In this document: piece by piece, positions 10,554-22,632 of the stretch
How the letters are laid out: each line of letters begins with the position of its first letter
Numbering within the stretch: position 1 is the stretch's first letter
Assembly (NCBI GenBank): GCA_002682825.1
Contig: NOKP01000013.1
Coordinates: 372,001-436,000 of the forward strand
DNA length: 64,000 bases
Direction of reading: 5' to 3'
Source of the DNA: Neonectria sp. B-13
Taxonomy: Eukaryota; Ascomycota; Sordariomycetes; Hypocreales; Nectriaceae
Notes under the pieces: generated by a model
What the model was told of the DNA's origin: nothing
What the model saw: only the letters and a program-made list of their open reading frames with translations
Databases searched by the model: none
Translations under genes and position numbers: made by a program

Positions 10554-13427
10554 CTAGGAGAAGTCGTCATTTCCGCCTGGGTTCGCTATCCTGTCCACCC
10601 GTTGAACAAGTTCCTTTGTTTCTCGGGCCGTTTCAAAGGCGATGGGCGGCAAAGTCTGTATCCACATGCGCCACTCGTGGGCGTTGGTGTCGATGCCGAT
10701 GTTGGCCATATCCTCACCGCGGTCGCCTGCTTCAAGGAGTCGTGCTCGGCAGTCCGCCAACCGGTTAACCATCCCCCCGTACCCGACAGATTGTGTCTCG
10801 GCTATCATATTGCCCACAACGGCTGAGATAGACCCAATTTCTCCGTTGATTTGTCGGATGCTGGCATCGCCGCGTACGGTGCCGACGAGGTTTTGAATTT
10901 CAGACACTAAAATAGCATTCTGGTCTTCAAGGTAAAGCTTGAGGGTCATGTTAGCAACCTTGATCATAGATAGTATGCCTCAGTGGACTTACTCTTAGAT
11001 CCTCGGCGGCATGGGTATCCTGCTGGGGAGCCCCGTGGCTCTGAATGTTGAGAGCACTCGGAACCGCAGTAGGATAACCCATGCCGTTGGCAATGCCGTT
11101 CGGTTTGTTCCGGGAGTACGGATCCGTGGATTGTCGGGGGGAGTTCACAGGGCTATAGGCGGATGAGTCTGCGCTTGCTCGGGCACCGCCTAGTCCCTGG
11201 AAAGGCGGGGGCAGGGGAAGCGTACCCTGAAGATCAGACACTTGGTCGTTGCTGTTTGGAGAGAAGAATCCGGACGACTCTACCGGAGTAATAGTTCCCT
11301 CGTCTTCGTCGTCGTCCAGCTCCTCGGTAGGGGTGGTCCGAATCTTGACAAGTCGGAGGAGGTCCACAATGGCAACCGAAAGGTGAGATGCCGCGGCATC
11401 GAGTAACGAGACGGGGGATATCCCGGCACCGGCCGCAAAATTCTTGGATGCTGTGATCAGGTTGTTCGCCGTCGCCGATATCTTGGACCTAATCTGCTTC
11501 TGTTGTTGGGCTGTCTCCTCGTCTTGAGTTTGGGGAACATCAGTATCCTTGGTGATGCGACGAACACCAACGACTACCGACTTCATGGCATCAATCACCG
11601 TCTCTGGGTCTCCAGTCCGGGCCCTCTGGAGTAGCTCGTCAATCGCGATTTGGAACTTGGTGACGTGGACATCCTTAACGAGGCCGCGGTCGTCAGCGAA
11701 TCCCTTTTCCCGGACAAACTGGGCTGCATCATGCTCGATCCCAATTCCCATCGAGGAGGCGCGCATGTTTCTCAGCTGCGTCTTGGTGCGAGCGTAGCGA
11801 TTCCTCCACTCCCGGACCTCGTGCTCAAGCTGCTCGATGGTCTTCTCAAGTTCCGCTTGTCGTTCGTATGTTGAGCCGCTCTGCTGGGAGAGCATCCTCA
11901 TCTCGCGCAAGAATTCCTCGGCTTCGTGTCGGACCTCTTCTGTTACCTGTTGTTGCTCTTCTAGTGAGTGCCGAAGCTCTTCATTCTCCCGTTGGAGTTG
12001 GGAGTCCCCGTCGGCCGAGTTCATGCTTCTTGAGGTTTGTTGCGCCGCTACCACTTCGTTTCGGAGCTGCTGAGTTTCTGAGTCATGATCATCCCGTACC
12101 CTTTGTAATTCTTGCTTCATCGAGTCATTCAAGTTCTGGGCTTCGGCAAGTTTGTTTTCGAGGTCGAGTCGGAGGTTAGTCCATTCTTGCTTCTCGAGGC
12201 CAACGGCGGCGGATCGTGCTCGCTCCTGGTCTAGAGCGCTGTTCATCTCGTCCTCTCTCTTTCTCATGGCATCCTCCATACCATCCAACTTTCCCCGCAG
12301 TTCTTGTACTTGCGTCTGGTAGGTTTCGATGAGCTTCTTGTCAGCCTGGTATCTGTTAGCAATCAAGTACCTCCTGGTGCAAGGTCAAAGGCACGCACTT
12401 CCGAGGTGACACCACTGTCAGCACTTCTCTTGCTTTCGCCATCGTTTGTGGCCTGTTCCAAAGCAAATGCGTCTCCCTCATCATCTTCTTCCAGCATGGT
12501 ACTCTTATTCGGCACGATGGTATTGTTTTGGTTGAGCTGCTTTGGGGTTGGTCGTCCATAATCGCCGTTGGGTCCCATCGGAGATGCCGGTGCCCCGTAA
12601 GGATCTGCGGTTGGAGGACCTCTCATTGAGGGTGCATCAGAAGGCCTCCTCATGCGGCTTTGACCCCTTGGGGGGAACCCATTGCCATTACCATTACCGT
12701 TGACCGGAGTCCCGGTGCGGCTGTTCGGACCACCGCGGATCGACATGGGGCTTCCCTGGCGTTGGAGATCGCCTCCGACAAACCGGGGAAAACGGCGCTC
12801 TAGCTCGTGGAAGACGTCCGCGGCTAGATCACGGAATCGCGGTGGTCCAAGGGAGGAGAGCCTCTGGCGGGCTTGATTTCGCTTCGGGTGGAAGGTCTTT
12901 GTGGCGAGCAGGAAGGAGGGAGGAGCATTCGGGGCATTCGGGGGGGCCCTTGCGGCGGCTTGCCTTCGAATCAACTCGTCGAAGACATCGGTGCTGAGCT
13001 CGTAGAACTGAACTGATGATAGTCGCAATAGCTTGTCGCGGGCCTTATTTGGCTGCCCCTTTTGGTTCGGGTCGCGGGAGGTGAGGTAGGCTCGCAGGGC
13101 GATGTAGTGCTCGCCGAGGATCGACTCGTCTAGGTCGGCGCGCACGCTGTCACGGCCACTGTCGCTCCTGGCATACATGTTGGTACCGTTGCTGGAACGG
13201 GCGATGGAGGCGGGCGGCGAGGGCCCGCCAGTGCTCCGGGGCGCGGAGGGGAAGCCGTTCATGCTCATGTTGACGTTGGAGCCACCCGAGTTCGGGGGAG
13301 AGGCGAGGTTGGAGCGGCTGTTGAGATAGGGGCCGTCGTCGGCAGCCTGGTACTTGGAGACGGAGAACTCGCTACCGCCTAGAGAGATTGGAGACAACGG
13401 CGCATTGCGGCTTGCACTGATGCTCAT
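10554..13427 (-). CDS. SPA2: Polarisome scaffold Spa2 (SpaA-like)
   Basis: Three exons: 13427-12399, 12345-10993 and 10937-10554. The introns are 53 and 55 nt, each with a GCTAAC branch site; 921 aa. Two Spa2/GIT homology repeats lie at about residues 127-155 (KARDKLLRLSSVQFYELSTD) and 182-213 (RNQARQRLSSLGPPRFRDLA). A Gly/Pro/Asn-rich linker follows. A long coiled coil begins in exon 2 (about 344-530). The conserved C-terminal region includes LYLEDQNAILVSEIQNLVG. In yeasts and Aspergillus, Spa2 organises formin, MAPK and other polarity factors at hyphal tips and septa. I chose the ATG at 13427 (MSISASRN); the open frame extends upstream but has no further ATG. An intron at the first splice is required because exon 1 reads into a stop. 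Confidence 0.94.
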
Positions 13428-16400
13428 GATGGTAGAAAAATGTCGGGGAGAAGGTGTCGCACGGCGGGAGACTGGAGGGAAACGAAGCACAGCCAGTCGC
13501 TTGTCTCATAAAGGCGCCACGCGGGACCAGACGAAAATGCAGGTGCGTCGTCCCTGGAATCGACGGCTAGGTTCCCCCACACGATTGGTGTCCCTTCAGG
13601 GGCGTGATGCCAAGAGGTCTCCGGGGGGCCGAAGGTATCTGATGGACGGGGAGTTTTGTCTGAACCTCAACGATCCCGGGTCTGGTAGTCAAAGTCGGTC
13701 GGCAGTGGCGGAGACGAGGGCGGACGTGAGACCTGAGAGAGGCGGGCAACCGGGGAAGGGGATGAGGCTCGATCAGTTCGGTGTGCCGTGGACGGTGGAA
13801 CAAGAGGAAGGCGACTCTGCGACTCCACGGCTCTGCGAACCCTGCGAAGGGGGTGACGGTCGGTTTGGTACCAAAAGGGGGTTGGATGGGGCTGGACCGA
13901 ATTGGGGGGGGGGGCGTGGGTGTTGTGGGTATCTGATTTTGTGAATGTGTGAATCCCTGGTTCAGCTTCTTTCGTACTGTGTGCAAAGCGTCCACTTCTA
14001 GTGACAAATTGTCCAGTGTGTTCGGTGCAAGAATCAAGCACGAGCACAAGCACAAGCAAAGTTGACAGCACAGGCAATGTTCAGTGTGATTGTGATGGCG
14101 AGGGTCTCTGGGCGGCACAGATCTCGACGGTCGGGAAATGAGCTATTGGTCGGTTGCCAACTTAACATGGCTCCCCTGCTAGCGATGATATCGACAATCG
14201 ACTTGCAATTTCTCGAATCCACCTACCGGTCGATGGCCTACTCTGCAGTCTGCAGATGACGAGGCCGACAACGACGACGATGCTGAGTCTGTCCGCGAGA
14301 GCCGCGGGTGCGCAAAGAGCCACGAGGCGAGCGGTAAGAGCGGCAGCAGCAGTGTGCAAGCAATTGCTCTGCTACCGAAGACAAAGACGATGGATGGGTG
14401 CAACAGCAGACTGATGAGTGGTTGAGTCGAGCGGGAGTGGTTGCAGCACAAGGCGATGAATGGCTGGATGGGCTGCGGTTAGAGATGCGGATGCAAGGGA
14501 CAAAGCAGCCTGGGCGTGTCAGTGGCAGAGAGAATCGAGCGGCCTGCCGCCTCACTCTGAATCGCATGGCACTCAGCGCTCAGCTCACTGTGTCCAATCT
14601 CGATACTGCTCCGACCCCCCTTCCCAGGATCGCACTCGGCGCTCAAAGCCAGGGCCAACCTTATTAGTGCTTCGACAGGCTATCGACTGGCGCCTTCCCC
14701 CTGAAGCCGGCAGCCTCCCAGCGTCCCTTCCAGCGTGGCAGCGTCCCGTTCCCAGCACACCGCCCCTAGTGATTCGCCGGCGGCTGGGCGGCTACCCGGA
14801 CCTACAGTAATTAGCAGCCCCTAACGAGCTGGAGGCGCTGGGGATGGCTCTCCTGGGAGAGGGGACGGAGCCACCTAGACTCAACTCCTGGAGCCTGGAT
14901 GCTCTTCGAGTTGGCAGGGTAAGGTACTGGGAGCAAGCCTCCGGCTCGCGCTGTCAAAATCAGCCCTTCCCACCGGTGGCGTTGAACAAATTTGGACAAC
15001 GCGCTGCCATTGCGCGGCATGGGAGAGGATAGTCACTAAAATTAGCCCATCTTCAACTCCTTCAGTCCATATCCTTCTGTCCCTGTGGTCTCCGCTGTGT
15101 GCTTGGTACTACCAATACGTACTATCTAGGTCCGCCCTTCCGTGTGTCTCCTTCCCCTGGACTAGAAGGTTGCGTGTCTAGGGCAGGCTTGTCAATGGCT
15201 GCACAACCCGAGCTCTTCATCCAATCTCAGTTTCATTCAGGAGAGCACGCGACTTCGATACTGCTGGGTACTGGGGGGGGGGCGACGTTTATTTTCAGGG
15301 CCACAAAGCCAACAAGACAAAGGCTGGCAGAGTTACCTTGACATCCTACGAATATATGCAGAGTACAAAATACAACTCTTCATATCTAGATGCCATAATA
15401 GCCACGTAATTTGCCAACGTCCACTTCCATTGTGTCCACCGAGGAGGCGGAGTCTAGATGCAGTTCGTACTTTCAGAAGCCTCTTGCTATCCATGTCTTG
15501 CTACGGTCATCCTGCCATGGTCATAATCCCGACCAAATCAACTATCCCCAGCATGATCTACAAGCTCTGCTGACTCTCACCCGCCGGTCTGCGTCCTCGG
15601 CTTGCTCAGAAGAGAATAATCCTTACTTGGACTCCAGGAGACACAACACGCTCAAGAAGGACGACCATTGAAACGAAACGTCTTTCTCCGAGACTCCTTT
15701 GAGTCCGGACCTCTGCATCGGCGGCCTGGGGCTGGCCAGCCCACTTCTGAAGTGCCCCCGGTCCGCTCAGAGCCGGTGCCCGAGCATCCCGCAAGAAAGG
15801 CAAGGTTCCTTGGTGTTGGCCTGGCGCAACCACTGTATGAAATCAGAATGCAAATACTCCGTTCACAAAGTGGTGTATTCCACTGGATGCACAAGTCACA
15901 TCAACTCTCCACCTGGCACAAGCAGCCGGACACATTCTGACCGTTTGCCGTGCTGCATAAGACAATCTGGATAATCGCCATTGTAGCGCGAGCTGGCGCT
16001 GACGTTATGCCCGCTCATCCGTCGATCAGAGTCATGAAAACACAATACGCTGTGAGAGGCTCCTTGAATAGCGCCATCTACTTCATGTCGAGAGATTTTA
16101 ATGTTGGGCTTGGGACGGAGGATAGTGTATCGAGGTGTAGCGATCTGTCCGAATACTGTGGACAGTCGGATGCTCGAGTCGTGCTACCTGCTCAATGAGT
16201 CGTTCCGATGTAGACGAACGAGCTCGTGCTGGTTTCGCACGAAGACACAGTGTTACCCGAACACGAGAACGAGAAGTATTCTACGGTTCCCAAGGGTTGG
16301 GAGTGAGTCGGAGTGTCATGATACACTCCAAAGGTTTCAGGAAGCAGTCGGCACAGATCACCAATGTTAGTTAGTAACCATCTGCCGATCCGGGCAAGAG

Positions 16401-16733
16401 TCCAATTTTGGATCTTCAGTGCCAAGATCATGGGATCCGGGTAAGGCTTATCCCAGGTCAACCTCAGTGTCTAGTCCTCCGAGGAAGAATTCGCCCTAGG
16501 GTTCGAGTCGCCCAAAACCATGAGGATATCGTGCGTTGGTGGTTGATCCGTTTGGCAACAATGCCGACAAGATTTGCTAATGTCTCTGATGCCATCCTCC
16601 CGTGACGATTGACATCAGCTTCAAGGGCATCTGCAATCGTACAAGATAGCATCTTGCAGAAGTGGTTTGCAAGACACTGCGGATTGCGATGTGGATGCTT
16701 GTCCGTCTAGTCTATTGTTTCAGGATGCATTGG
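13428..16733. other. Gene-free region upstream of SPA2 and downstream of SSU72
   Basis: About 3.3 kb without a supported gene. Open frames on both strands are short and lack domain-like composition. It contains G-homopolymers (about 13905 and 15270) and an AC/GC-rich stretch upstream of SPA2 that is a likely promoter and 5' UTR. Confidence 0.5.
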
Positions 16734-17560
16734 TTAGAACCAAGCCAGGGTCCACGTTGCTGGCAGGTTGGGCCATCGTTCTTGCCAGGCTGCCAGAACA
16801 TCGGGCACACGCTCATCAAAAGTGGCTCTGGCTGCAACACTACCATTGTCAAATGAAGTGGCACCGGTAGCGTCTCGCTCTTCCGCTGCTGCTGCGTTGA
16901 GGGAGTTGGCAAGATCTAGAATCCCTTGACCACCAATGGCGGCCTCTTCATGGTTGTCTTTGATCTCAACGTTGATCACGTGCACTGGTCGGTTGATTGG
17001 CGAGCCCCGGTTGAGTAGGTCATCGACGACGGCATCCCAGCATCGCTCCTCACAGGTGATGACTATGTCAACCAAGCCACCTTCAGTGCCATCGCTACCT
17101 CGGTCTTTGGAATGCTGTAGACGAGGCACACCGACTTGCCAGTCTTGCCATCGTTCGGGCCCCCATTTGACGTCACGGTTTCTGCCCAGCATGTTCAGGA
17201 TCCCGTTGTTCTTGTATAGGCGCTGGTCCTTGGACTCAAGCTCCTTATACATGCTATCGTATGAGGTCTTGTTGAAGTGATAAACATTTGGTTGTGTGAT
17301 GGTTGGGCCGGGTAGGCGCACAAGAGAACCGGTCCCAAACGAAATGACGGGATACTTTGCCAGGGAGAGTTGAAGGTGAGCCTCCATGGATCTAAGCCGA
17401 GGGTCAGTCATGGGGAACAGAGAAAACCAATGGAGATGCCGGCGACGAACCTGTTGTTATTGCTCGCGCAGACAGTGCAGAATTTAAGCTTGTATCCCCC
17501 CGCCTGACCTGAGGCGGCATCCTGGCCCTTAGCCGAGGAGATTCCGTTCGCAACCTCCAT
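16734..17560 (-). CDS. SSU72: RNA polymerase II CTD phosphatase Ssu72
   Basis: Two exons, 17560-17451 and 17391-16734, with a 59-nt phase-2 intron splitting the catalytic Arg codon; 255 aa. The CX5R protein-phosphatase loop is C31-ASNNN-R37 followed by S38 ([16 protein letters not shown]). An Ssu72 signature follows downstream ([19 protein letters not shown], then [18 protein letters not shown], which supplies the general-acid Asp region). The C-terminus ends with [10 protein letters not shown], as in fungal orthologues. It removes Ser5 (and Ser7) phosphates from the Pol II CTD and belongs to the cleavage/polyadenylation factor. The ATG at 17560 is the only in-frame Met before the motif. The upstream frame stays open for about 190 nt, so an upstream leader is possible but unsupported. 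Confidence 0.95.
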
Positions 17561-20500
17561 GATGAGTCGAATGTCTAGCCGTATGGAAAACGCAGATTCC
17601 GATGAGTGAGGTCCCGTGGCATTCTCTGTGGGAAAGACAGAGTTTGCGTGGTACTGGGATTGGTCAGCAGATGTTCTAGTCAACAATTCGAACAAGGCTG
17701 GTTGCGAGGGATCTTCATTCAGGTTAAGTTGCGTATATTGTCTTTTCAACAAAGAAATTCAGACAGCTCCAATATTATTGAACTCATCACAGAAGGGGGA
17801 TGCAGGTTGTATCTGTAGATGACTTACTGTGTCAAGCGTGAATCAGCGTGCTGGTGATCGGGTCATCACTGCGTGGTTCGCTCTGCGCCCTTGTGTCGTG
17901 GAATTGACCGCTCGTTGTTGTTGATGGATGTTGTGAAGAACTTGAGGAAAAGCTGCGCGTGGCTTTGTGTGGGAAGTTCCAAAACCCCGGCTAAAAACCG
18001 GCGCATGAGTTTATCCGCTCTAACGAGTTGGCTTAGGTAACATCTGCTTAGGTAACCAACCGGTGACACTGCCATGCAACTGTGGAAGGTCTTTAAGTTG
18101 CCTCATCAGGCACGAAGTAAAAAGTCATCATTGACACTGCGGTCGTTAGGCCTTGATGGTGAAATTGCTGTGGGGTTCTTCATTTGTCTCGGCATCAACG
18201 TTTATTAGGTGGCCTCGGACGTGATCGAGTTGTCGTCACCTTTAGGCTCACCGTCAACCCATCCAGGCATGATGCCTCCCTCCTCCGCCCTCAATATCTG
18301 TGTTTACAGGATGATAATCTCTCAGAAAAAGAAAGACCACATGGGAAATATACTTTAGTTTACCATACACGCTTCAAAAACTAGACGATGCCGTGCAAGC
18401 TACAGCGAACTCACTCAGTTCCCGTTGTGAGCGTGTCGGGGTCTTCCAGTTACCTTCCGTAAGTGCTCGCCCATAAGCCGTTGGTGTCATTGCGCCAACT
18501 GGATCCCCCGGCGCTGGCAATTGGCTACTAGTGCCCGCATAACCTGAAACGATCGACGCATTGGGTAAGTCCAATCAATATACCTTGCTAACAGCCACCC
18601 GTCTAGGTCCGTGCATTGCCACCAAAAATAGAAATCGGGTGGCAGCATGACTGCTGCTTGGGCGTCGTCGGGTCTCAGATCGTTGGACATGGCCATGGGA
18701 AACGGAACGTCTGAAAGCGATAGACGGCGGGATTCGTGTGCATGCGATGGCCCAGCATGGGGGATGGGACGAACTCCTTCCAGGCCTGATGCTCGCACAG
18801 AGCTGAACAAAGCGCGGCTTTAGACTTAGGCTAGCTACTTTCACATGTGTATTCGTAAGGTTCGGGAGGACTTGGCCCTCGACTTGCAAGGGAGCGTTTG
18901 TGAAGCCATCAAAACATGGCTGCTGTTGCTGCGCCGTGTCCACCGACCGCCTGGCCTGAGTTGCTAGGGGAGGTAATATTGCCAATTCATCATCATCTGT
19001 GACAACCCTGCTGGACAATTGCGCTATTCAATCTTGTCTGGGTCTGAAGAAATTATCTCGTGCTTATAGTACCGTGGGATTGCGGCATCTCGCGGAACAA
19101 CATGGCGGATCGCATGGTGGGCGGGCTGCATTGCATCTCTGCTGTGGCTGCTTGAGTTGATGAGTCGTCTGCATGAAGATGGATGCCGTGCAAGTGCAGC
19201 AAGGTAACACTGGTGATCGACCCGTGTCCCGGCTTCCTAGTGGGCTTGTCCTTAACGCCCATGCTGCGTATTCTGTCTCTTGATTCATTGAGTCTCCAAC
19301 TTGGCCGCCCGCCCGCCCTCCGCCCGCCCTCCCTCGAGTTTCAGCATGCTGCGCGCCATAACGATGGCTAATTTCCTAGCATGCCGGAACCGATTCCCAC
19401 GGCGGCGATCCGGCCCCGGAGATTGCTTCCATGGCGACCTCAAGCACCCTGCCCGTCTCCCGGCCAGAATAGCCCGACAAGAGATGAGCAGGGCCGTCCA
19501 TCCCAGGTTGAGGTTCCAGCTGGGCGGGTGGTGACCCAGGGCGATCCCCGTTCGCATGGAGTACGAATTCGCCCATACGACGTTCGTACATCAATAGTGT
19601 GTACCAGGATAGGTAGGTAGGTATTCGTAGATGCAAACGACGTTAGACGGCGAGCCGGGGCGGGGGCGCCTCCTCATAAGCCGCGTCTCGCTTGCCTCGG
19701 CCATCGTTCAAGGTGCTCTGATAAACCAAGGACACGATTGCGACGTATGTGTGGTACTCGTTTGCACGTACGTAGGATCAGTGAGTGCTACAGAAGCAAC
19801 CAGTCAGTGACTTACTGACTGAGTGCGTGCCGAGTAACCAATCCTGGTTGCAATCCGATGTGAGTAACCAACCTAAAGTCCCTTTTTCGCTCACGTCCTG
19901 CACCCACCCACCACAGCCCACTGAGCGATGGAGCACTTTGTCGACCCCTCACTCTGACGTTTCAATGAGACCTAACGTAGTAGAAACAGAGAGAGCAGAG
20001 TCGGGTTCCAACAACCACAGCAATAACCAACCGACCCCGGAGCTAGATTATCCTTCCGCGCCATCCTCTGCAGGTCATTTGTGACTTGTTATCCACAAAG
20101 CAATAAGCGCAGCCGGAGCAGCAGCGGGAATAGCCTTCGCCCGAGGTCACGAAGACGGGTGACGGGGACAGGCAGCCTCCAATCCCATTGTTGGGCTGGG
20201 CTACCGGGACCGACTTACAGGCGCTGACTCGCTGGCTCTGCAGCTTCAGCCAGTAGGATTGGCGCGCGACGCGCTTGCTTCCAGTGGTGTGGTGCGCTAC
20301 AGCCTACGAAGTACAGCGAGGTGCAGTCGCCTCAGCAGCTGGGGGCGCAAAGGCGGGCAGCGCTGAAGGAAGTGGAGGTTAGACTGACTGCCTTGGAGGT
20401 TAGAAGGGTAAGGTACCTCGACTCCCCACTGCAACTGCGACTACCAACTAGCCTCGCCTCACCTCCTCCCACTCACTCCGCTCCACCCTCCATCTCTGCC

Positions 20501-21063
20501 AACCGCCTACTAACTTACCTCCAACCCAGGCTCATTCCTTGACTTCACCAACCAACCCTTTGTTGCTCGCCCTCCGCAGCTCCTGCGTCCCTGTCGCCTC
20601 TGCGCCGCCCGCCCCATTGCTTCTGCTTCTCTACGCTCCTTTGCCATCATCGAACCTCCCGCTTCGCCGCTTGTTCCTCGACCTTTCTTCCTGCTTGTCG
20701 CCTGACGACTGGTCGTCTCGCATTTGCATTAGGGCTTGGCTCATCCCACCCTCCTCTGGAGCCCGCCAACCGACTCCTCTCTCGACTTAGCGCTGCGGCT
20801 GACTTGACGTCTGCTGTCCCTACGAGCACGATCCAACCTCTTGCCCGTCAAACCTCGAGTCCTCGGCGCTGCGGTCGCCTCATCCATCGGTTTCCGTCCC
20901 CGTCGTTTCCGTCCTCGTCCCCATCAGCTCTCCGCTCGCGGGTCCCGTCTTCGTTCCGTCGTCCCACCGCGGCCCCCGGGTGTGCCGTATTGCCCACTGC
21001 CTGGCGCCTCAGCGGCCGTGTGCGCGAGATCGCACGACCGTCGCCCCATTCGCCTTGCAAGGC
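17561..21063. other. Divergent intergenic region of SSU72 and the SH3-protein gene
   Basis: About 3.5 kb. On the minus strand at 18374-19018, three overlapping frames look weakly protein-like, but no ATG-initiated, phase-consistent model could be built. The stretch from about 20450 to 21060 is strongly CT-rich and is probably the long 5' UTR of the next gene. No other features seen. Confidence 0.5.
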
Positions 21064-22632
21064 ATGACGACGACGACGGCGGTGATGTTGACGACTTCCG
21101 CTCCAGCAACCCCTCCTCTCCCAGCAGCAGCAGCAGCTTCCTCCTCGCCGAACCCTAACCACCCCGCGCTGCCGCCGCTGATCACCTCTCCCGCATCGCG
21201 CCGAAGCACCCTATCGCGCCCCATGTCGCACGCCTCCAAGAACCGACTCTCCCAATACTCAACGGGCTCCGCGCCCTCGAGGTCTCGGCCAACCTCTCAC
21301 ATGTTTCCCACCTATCCCTCGACCCTCTCATATACGTTGGTGCGGGACTTTGCCTACCCCGTCACACACCCCTTGCACTATGGCCCGCCCCCAGAGCCGT
21401 CAGGGCCGCCCTCCGGCATGACGACCCCCGCAAGCGAGCACCGCAGACTTTCGGACCCTCCCGCGTCATGGGAGCAGAAAATGCCCTGGGACTCTTGGGC
21501 CCCTGACGGCTTCAACCGCGGCCATGAACTCGCCCCGATTCATTTTGGCGATGGGCCCCCGTACAGCGAGGATGAGGACCTTCAGAGCCCAGTTGTAGCC
21601 ACGCGCCACCGTAAGCACAAGTCGACCTCGGCCGCGACGGCATTCGGCCGGGGAAGAACAGGCCGCGACATTGATAGCCACGGTACGGCAGCGACGCATT
21701 CTGCCAACTACGACCTCGAGAGGGGCTATTACGTGGGGACCGGCGGGGATGGAAGTGAGCGGTACTATGTGAACCACGGTGGCGAGGCGAACGGCCCTGG
21801 TGGAGAGTATGTCACTTATCCACCCGACCAAGCGAGACACAGCCGCGCATACCATGTCGCCCAGCAACCCCGCCCCTCTGAGGGGAACGAGCAGCATCAG
21901 CCCGGATCGGACGCTGCCAGTTCCCCAACGTCTCCTGGATTCAATGACGAAGATCAATCTCGCTACTCACGCGATTATCAGTTCACTATCACGTCGCCGG
22001 ATGAGGAATTCCATGGAAAAGCCGTTGCCCTGTTTGACTTTGAGCGGGAGAATGAAAACGAGCTGCCCTTGGCGGAGGGCCAAATCATATGGGTCTCGTA
22101 TCGACATGGCCAGGGCTGGTTGGTAGCGGAAGACCCGAAGACCCAGGAGAGCGGACTAGTTCCCGAGGAGTATGTCCGTCTGCTTCGGGACATTGAAGGA
22201 GGAATGAACAGCCTGACTGGCCACCTCGGAGAGGGCTCTGGCTCCCCAAATGATGTGGGCACGCCGACCCAAGCGGAGCATAGCGGTCAATATGGCCACA
22301 CTCCAACTTCCAGCAACGCAACTAACGGGTACAACCAGCCGATCGTGTCGATGTTCTCGACTTCGAGCAAAGATCTTGATCCGTACCCCACCCAACAGCT
22401 AGGCCTTCACTCAGGCCAAGCTCCGCCTCAAGTTGTCCATTATCACGGACAGCGAGGAGGGAGCCAAGCGAACACGCCAACACTCTCCCAGCATCAAGAT
22501 GCAGGGCCACTGAGAAGAGAGAGCCAGGATGCAAAGAGGGCGGATGCCAACACGACGCCGGTCCAAGAAAAGCCAAGTGTCGCGATTGGGGAAGAAAAGA
22601 GTGGTGAAGATGCCATGGATGAGGACCGGTGA
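21064..22632 (+). CDS. SH3-domain adaptor protein, Nbp2-like
   Basis: Single exon, 522 aa. I chose the ATG at 21064; the in-frame upstream extension has no ATG. The N-terminus is Thr/Ala/Ser/Pro-rich and disordered, including a Ser/Arg-rich motif (SRPMSHASKNRLSQYSTGS). One SH3 domain lies at about residues 315-378. It has the ALYDF-like ALFDF motif, an acidic RT loop (FERENENELPLAEGQIIWV), the Trp pair region (GQGWLVAED) and the closing GLVPEEYV. The C-terminal tail is disordered and acidic. In yeast, Nbp2 bridges the PP2C phosphatase Ptc1 to MAPK pathways (HOG, cell wall). The resemblance rests on domain placement and SH3 details, so the orthologue call is moderate while the SH3 call is firm. 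Confidence 0.85.
   Translation: MTTTTAVMLTTSAPATPPLPAAAAASSSPNPNHPALPPLITSPASRRSTLSRPMSHASKNRLSQYSTGSAPSRSRPTSHMFPTYPSTLSYTLVRDFAYPVTHPLHYGPPPEPSGPPSGMTTPASEHRRLSDPPASWEQKMPWDSWAPDGFNRGHELAPIHFGDGPPYSEDEDLQSPVVATRHRKHKSTSAATAFGRGRTGRDIDSHGTAATHSANYDLERGYYVGTGGDGSERYYVNHGGEANGPGGEYVTYPPDQARHSRAYHVAQQPRPSEGNEQHQPGSDAASSPTSPGFNDEDQSRYSRDYQFTITSPDEEFHGKAVALFDFERENENELPLAEGQIIWVSYRHGQGWLVAEDPKTQESGLVPEEYVRLLRDIEGGMNSLTGHLGEGSGSPNDVGTPTQAEHSGQYGHTPTSSNATNGYNQPIVSMFSTSSKDLDPYPTQQLGLHSGQAPPQVVHYHGQRGGSQANTPTLSQHQDAGPLRRESQDAKRADANTTPVQEKPSVAIGEEKSGEDAMDEDR

Noticed and set aside
13428..17000. Possible secondary-metabolite or other gene cluster around SPA2, SSU72 and the glycosyltransferase
   Set aside because: No backbone enzyme, regulator or transporter is grouped there; the neighbours are unrelated housekeeping genes.
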